A DNA stretch of 8,619 nt, from positions 1 to 8,619 of the forward strand of contig JAKFXU010000385.1 in assembly GCA_021731215.1 (NCBI GenBank). The letters run 5' to 3'. The notes below the pieces were generated by a model that was given only the letters and a program-made list of their open reading frames with translations, had not been told where the DNA came from and ran no database searches. Source of the DNA: Rhodoferax sp. GTDB taxonomy: Bacteria; Pseudomonadota; Gammaproteobacteria; Burkholderiales; Burkholderiaceae_C. The position numbers were made by a program, and so were the translations under genes. This document shows, in pieces, positions 5,332 to 8,619 of the stretch (positions are counted from its first letter, which is position 1; each line of letters starts with the position of its first letter).

Positions 5332-8300
5332 CATAGGGGCGGGCAGCGGGAGTGTCTTCAAGGCCGCTTCAATGTCGCTGAGCGGCCGGGCAAAATAATA
5401 GCCTTGGAAGGCGTCACAGCCGATGCCCGCCAGAAAGTCGCGCTGACCCTGAGTTTCCACGCCCTCGGCAATCACCGTCAAGCCCAGGCTGTGGCCCAGC
5501 GCCACGATGGTGCGGGCAATCATCGCATCGTTGGCATCAGTCAGCAGGTCGCGCACAAACGACTGGTCAATCTTGAGCTGATCGAGTGGCAGGCGCTTGA
5601 GGTAAGACAGCGACGAGTAGCCGGTGCCAAAGTCATCGAGCGAGAAACCCACACCGAGGGCCTTTAGCGCGCTCATCTTGACGATCACGTCTTGCACATC
5701 GTTAAGCAACATGCTCTCGGTCAGCTCGAGCTTGAGCCGGCCCGGGTTAGCCCCGGTTTGCGCCAGCGCCTGCTCCACACTGGCGACAAAATCGGCCTGC
5801 GCAAACTGGGACGAACTGACGTTGACGGCCATCGTCCAGTGCGCGGTCTCGGGCTGTGCGGCCCATTGCAGCAACTCGGCGCAGGCGCGCTCCAGCACCC
5901 ATTGGCCCAGCGGCAGGATCAGCCCGGTTTTTTCAGCCAGCGCAATGAACTGGCCTGGCGCCACCATGCCACGCGTGGCGTGGTTCCAGCGCACCAGCGC
6001 CTCGGCCCCAATCGGAGCCCCCGCGCCATTGACCTGGAGCTGGTAGTGCAGCACAAATTCGTTTTGGGCCAGGCCGCGGCGCAGGTCCTGCTCCAGCTCG
6101 GCGCGCGCCTGCGCCAGCGCCTGCATGTTGGCGTCAAAAAAGCGGCTGGCGTTGCGGCCCGCCGCTTTGGCCTGGTACATGGCGATGTCGGCCTTCTTGA
6201 GCAGTTCTTCGACCGCGTGCTCGCTGCCCAGGAACAGGGCAATGCCAATGCTGGCGGTGCTGGCATGGGCGTGCCCCCGCAAGTTGTAGGGCTGGCGCAA
6301 GGCATCGAGGACTTTGCTGGCAACCACCTCGGCTTGCGTGGCGGCCTCGCCCGGCTGGCTGCTCAAGTTTTCCAGCAGCAGCACAAACTCGTCGCCGCCC
6401 ATGCGGGCGATGCTGTCGCCCTGGCGCACACAGGCCTGCAGGCGAGCGGCCACTTGCTGCAGCAGCAAGTCGCCCAGATCGTGGCCCATCGTGTCATTGA
6501 TCAGCTTGAAATTGTCCAGGTCCAGAAACATCAAGGCGCCATGCTGGGCGCTGCGCCTGGACGTCAGCATCGCCTGGCGCAGACGGTCCGTCAACAAGCG
6601 CCGGTTGGGCAAATCGGTCAGGGCATCAGTGAAGGCCAGGCGCTCAATCTGCTCCTGTGCTTCTCGCTGCTGGGTCAGGTCAGAGAAGGCGCCGACGTAG
6701 TGGCTCACACGCCCGAACTCATCGAGCACGGCGCTGATGACCAGGCGTTCCGGGTAGAGCTCGCCGCTCTTGCGCCGGTTCCAGAGCTCGCCCTGCCAGA
6801 AGTGGTGGCTGTGGAGGTCGTCCCACATCGCCTGGTAGAAGACCGGGTTGTGGCGCCCGGACTTGAGCAGCGCCGGGGTCTGGCCGACCGCCTCGGCTGC
6901 GCTGTAGCCGGTGATGCGGCTAAAGGCGGCGTTGACCTTGAGGATGACCTGCTTGGCGTCGGTCACGATGATCGCTTCCTGCGATTCAAAGGCGGTGGCG
7001 GCCACGCGCAGGCTGGCCTCGGCCTGCTTGCGTTCGGTGATGTCCTGCAGGGCGCCCTGCAGCCGGATCGCCTGGCCCTGTGCCAGCACCGCCACGCCCT
7101 GGTCGCGCACCCAGATGCGCCGCCCCTGGGCCGTGATCAGGGGCAGCTCCAGGTCCCAGGGCGTGCCGTCGGCGATGGCGGCTTGCACTGCGGCCTGAAT
7201 CAGCGGCTGGGCCTCGGCGCTAAAAAAGTCGAACGCCTGCGTCAGCCCGACGCTCGCTGTGGGCTCGACCTCATGGATACGGTAGTTTTCTGCCGACCAG
7301 GTCAATTTCTGGGTCACCAGGTCCAACTCCCAGCCGCCGACCTGCGCCATGGCACCAGTGCGCTCGAGCAGCTCCGTCGTCGTTGCCAGGGTCTGCTGCA
7401 TGCGGTAGGCCTCAGTGACGTCGCTGAACACCAGCACCACCCCCAGCATGTGACCGTCGGCGTCACGGATCGGCGCGGCGTTGTCGGCGATCTGGTACTC
7501 GCGGCCGTCGCGCGCGAGCAGCACGGTGTGGTTGGCCAGCCCGACGATCTCACCGTGCGCCATCACCAGTTGCACCGGGTTGATCGCGAGGGCGCGCGTC
7601 TGCGCGTTGATGATATGAAACACCTCGGGCAAGGGCCGACCCAGGGCCTCGGCCAGCGTCCAGCCGGTGAGCTGTTCGGCGGTGGCGTTCATGCGGGTAA
7701 TGCGCCCGGTCGCGTCGGTGGCGATCACGGCGTCGCCGATTGACTGCAGCGTGATGGCCAGGTTTTGTTCGCTCAGCACCAGTTGGCGCTCGGCCTGTTT
7801 GCGCTCGCTGATGTCCGCAATCGTCCCGATCAGGCCGCCTTCCACACCATTCGCTTCGATAAAACGCCGGCCCGTCAGGTGGCCCCAGAACTCGCTGTCG
7901 TCGGCGCGCCTGTAGCGGCGATCGAGATCGACCGAGGCGCTTTCGCTGGCCAGCAAGGCCAGCATCTTCTGGCGCCCGATCTCGCGTTCTGACGGATGCA
8001 CCAGGCTGAAGTATTCACGGCCCTGCAGCGCCTCCAGCGGGCAGCCAAACATCTCGGCCATGCGCTGGTTGGCTTGCGTGATGCGTCCCTCCTTATCGAC
8101 CAGAAAGATGGCCACGCTGGAGGTATCAAGAATCTGCTTGAGCAATGCCTCCCGTTGCCCCAGGGATGCCAGCAGGCGGTTGAAGCCGCCAACCATTTGG
8201 CCGATTTCGTCCTGCCGGGCGATGGCCAGCGGCGCGGTCGGCAGATCGCTGGCCGTCAGGACCGCCAGCGTTTTAGCGGTGGTCAGCAGGGGTGCCAGTT

Positions 8301-8619
8301 GGCGCCGCAAAATCCACCAGATCAGGCCAGCCGCCAACAGCGTCAGCAGCCCGGTGGCAAGCCACATGCGCTGCTGCAGGGCGCGCTCCGGGGCAAATGC
8401 CTCTGCGGTGGGCAGTCTGACGTTCAGGTGCCAACCCGCCACCGGCACGCCGCTGCTGGACACCAGCACTTCCTCGCCCTGGGAGTCGACGAAAATCTCG
8501 GCGCCCTCCTTGTTGCGCTGGTAGTGCTCCTTCATCGGGCCCAGGCCGGCCGTTGCCAGTGGGGTCATGACGTGCCGCTTGTCGGAGGCGGTCACCACCA
8601 GGCCGTGCTGGGGCGCCAC
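5314..8619 (-). CDS. Cache-HAMP-PAS(x4)-GGDEF-EAL c-di-GMP signalling protein (N-terminus off right edge)
   Basis: A membrane-bound sensor with diguanylate cyclase and c-di-GMP phosphodiesterase modules; 1101 codons are visible and the start is beyond 8619. Numbering from the first visible codon: the end of a periplasmic dCache-like sensor (1-80), a transmembrane helix (85-104), HAMP (about 105-158), and PAS domains at about 160-272, 283-405, 418-530 and 540-655, joined by signalling helices such as SERKQAE and TERKQAE. GGDEF spans about 657-830: the GGDEF motif is at 741-745 and the I-site R732-x-x-D735 lies five residues upstream, so feedback inhibition is likely. EAL spans about 838-1085: Glu873 of EALVRW, Asn933 of VNVS, ELTES (Glu965), DDFGTGYSSL (Asp995, Asp996), Lys1016, Glu1052 of AEGVE and Gln1072 of FQGYYFARP are all present, so phosphodiesterase activity is expected. 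The net direction and the PAS ligands cannot be told. A missing N-terminal helix and half of the sensor are expected upstream. Confidence 0.95.
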   Translation of the reverse strand: MAPQHGLVVTASDKRHVMTPLATAGLGPMKEHYQRNKEGAEIFVDSQGEEVLVSSSGVPVAGWHLNVRLPTAEAFAPERALQQRMWLATGLLTLLAAGLIWWILRRQLAPLLTTAKTLAVLTASDLPTAPLAIARQDEIGQMVGGFNRLLASLGQREALLKQILDTSSVAIFLVDKEGRITQANQRMAEMFGCPLEALQGREYFSLVHPSEREIGRQKMLALLASESASVDLDRRYRRADDSEFWGHLTGRRFIEANGVEGGLIGTIADISERKQAERQLVLSEQNLAITLQSIGDAVIATDATGRITRMNATAEQLTGWTLAEALGRPLPEVFHIINAQTRALAINPVQLVMAHGEIVGLANHTVLLARDGREYQIADNAAPIRDADGHMLGVVLVFSDVTEAYRMQQTLATTTELLERTGAMAQVGGWELDLVTQKLTWSAENYRIHEVEPTASVGLTQAFDFFSAEAQPLIQAAVQAAIADGTPWDLELPLITAQGRRIWVRDQGVAVLAQGQAIRLQGALQDITERKQAEASLRVAATAFESQEAIIVTDAKQVILKVNAAFSRITGYSAAEAVGQTPALLKSGRHNPVFYQAMWDDLHSHHFWQGELWNRRKSGELYPERLVISAVLDEFGRVSHYVGAFSDLTQQREAQEQIERLAFTDALTDLPNRRLLTDRLRQAMLTSRRSAQHGALMFLDLDNFKLINDTMGHDLGDLLLQQVAARLQACVRQGDSIARMGGDEFVLLLENLSSQPGEAATQAEVVASKVLDALRQPYNLRGHAHASTASIGIALFLGSEHAVEELLKKADIAMYQAKAAGRNASRFFDANMQALAQARAELEQDLRRGLAQNEFVLHYQLQVNGAGAPIGAEALVRWNHATRGMVAPGQFIALAEKTGLILPLGQWVLERACAELLQWAAQPETAHWTMAVNVSSSQFAQADFVASVEQALAQTGANPGRLKLELTESMLLNDVQDVIVKMSALKALGVGFSLDDFGTGYSSLSYLKRLPLDQLKIDQSFVRDLLTDANDAMIARTIVALGHSLGLTVIAEGVETQGQRDFLAGIGCDAFQGYYFARPLSDIEAALKTLPLPAPMGVKLV

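Noticed and set aside
5692..7743. A 683-codon plus-strand open frame opposite the GGDEF-EAL gene.
   Set aside because: It lies entirely antisense to a gene with unmistakable PAS, GGDEF and EAL domains. Its translation is a low-complexity Gln/Leu/His/Arg-rich shadow typical of GC-rich DNA, without recognisable domains.
1..8619. tRNA or rRNA genes, CRISPR arrays, insertion sequences, phage or defence genes.
   Set aside because: I saw no repeat-spacer pattern, transposase or integrase motifs, terminal inverted repeats or tRNA cloverleaf. Almost all the window is filled by recognised coding sequence.

Overview
The window is about 8.6 kb of GC-rich chromosomal DNA. It looks like ordinary housekeeping and signalling sequence from a betaproteobacterium, most likely a member of the Comamonadaceae (Rhodoferax/Polaromonas-like). 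That placement is my inference from GC-rich codon use and from the character of the LemA lipoprotein, AMP nucleosidase, proteobacterial GshA and Cache-HAMP-PAS-GGDEF-EAL proteins. No database search was possible.

Layout from left to right. (1) A minus-strand pair: a LemA-family lipoprotein gene (304-891), followed 19 bp downstream by the start of a secreted TPM-domain protein that runs off the left edge (1-284). (2) A 141-bp divergent intergenic region, then two plus-strand genes probably transcribed together: a small NTF2/SnoaL-like protein (1033-1482) and a conserved protein of unknown function with an evenly spaced internal repeat (1531-2073). (3) Converging on these with a 12-bp gap, the AMP nucleosidase gene amn on the minus strand (2086-3579, possibly from a GTG at 3594). 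(4) Divergent from amn, the glutamate-cysteine ligase gene gshA on the plus strand (3707-5269). (5) Converging on gshA with a 44-bp gap, a very large minus-strand gene (5314 to the right edge) for a membrane-bound two-domain cyclic-di-GMP protein. It has the end of a periplasmic Cache-type sensor, one membrane helix, HAMP, four PAS domains, GGDEF and EAL; its N-terminus lies outside the window.

The genes do not form one pathway. amn (AMP turnover) and gshA (first step of glutathione synthesis) are separate housekeeping functions that share a 127-bp divergent promoter region. LemA/TPM is a recurring envelope pair. The PAS-GGDEF-EAL protein is a signalling enzyme with both active-site signatures and the GGDEF inhibitory site intact, so it may both make and degrade c-di-GMP.

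I found no RNA gene, CRISPR array, insertion sequence, phage gene or convincing undescribed system. The observations most worth a second look are the triplicated motif in the unknown protein, the 11-bp tandem repeat that creates the stop codon of the PAS-GGDEF-EAL gene, and the missing Shine-Dalgarno sequence at the NTF2-like gene.
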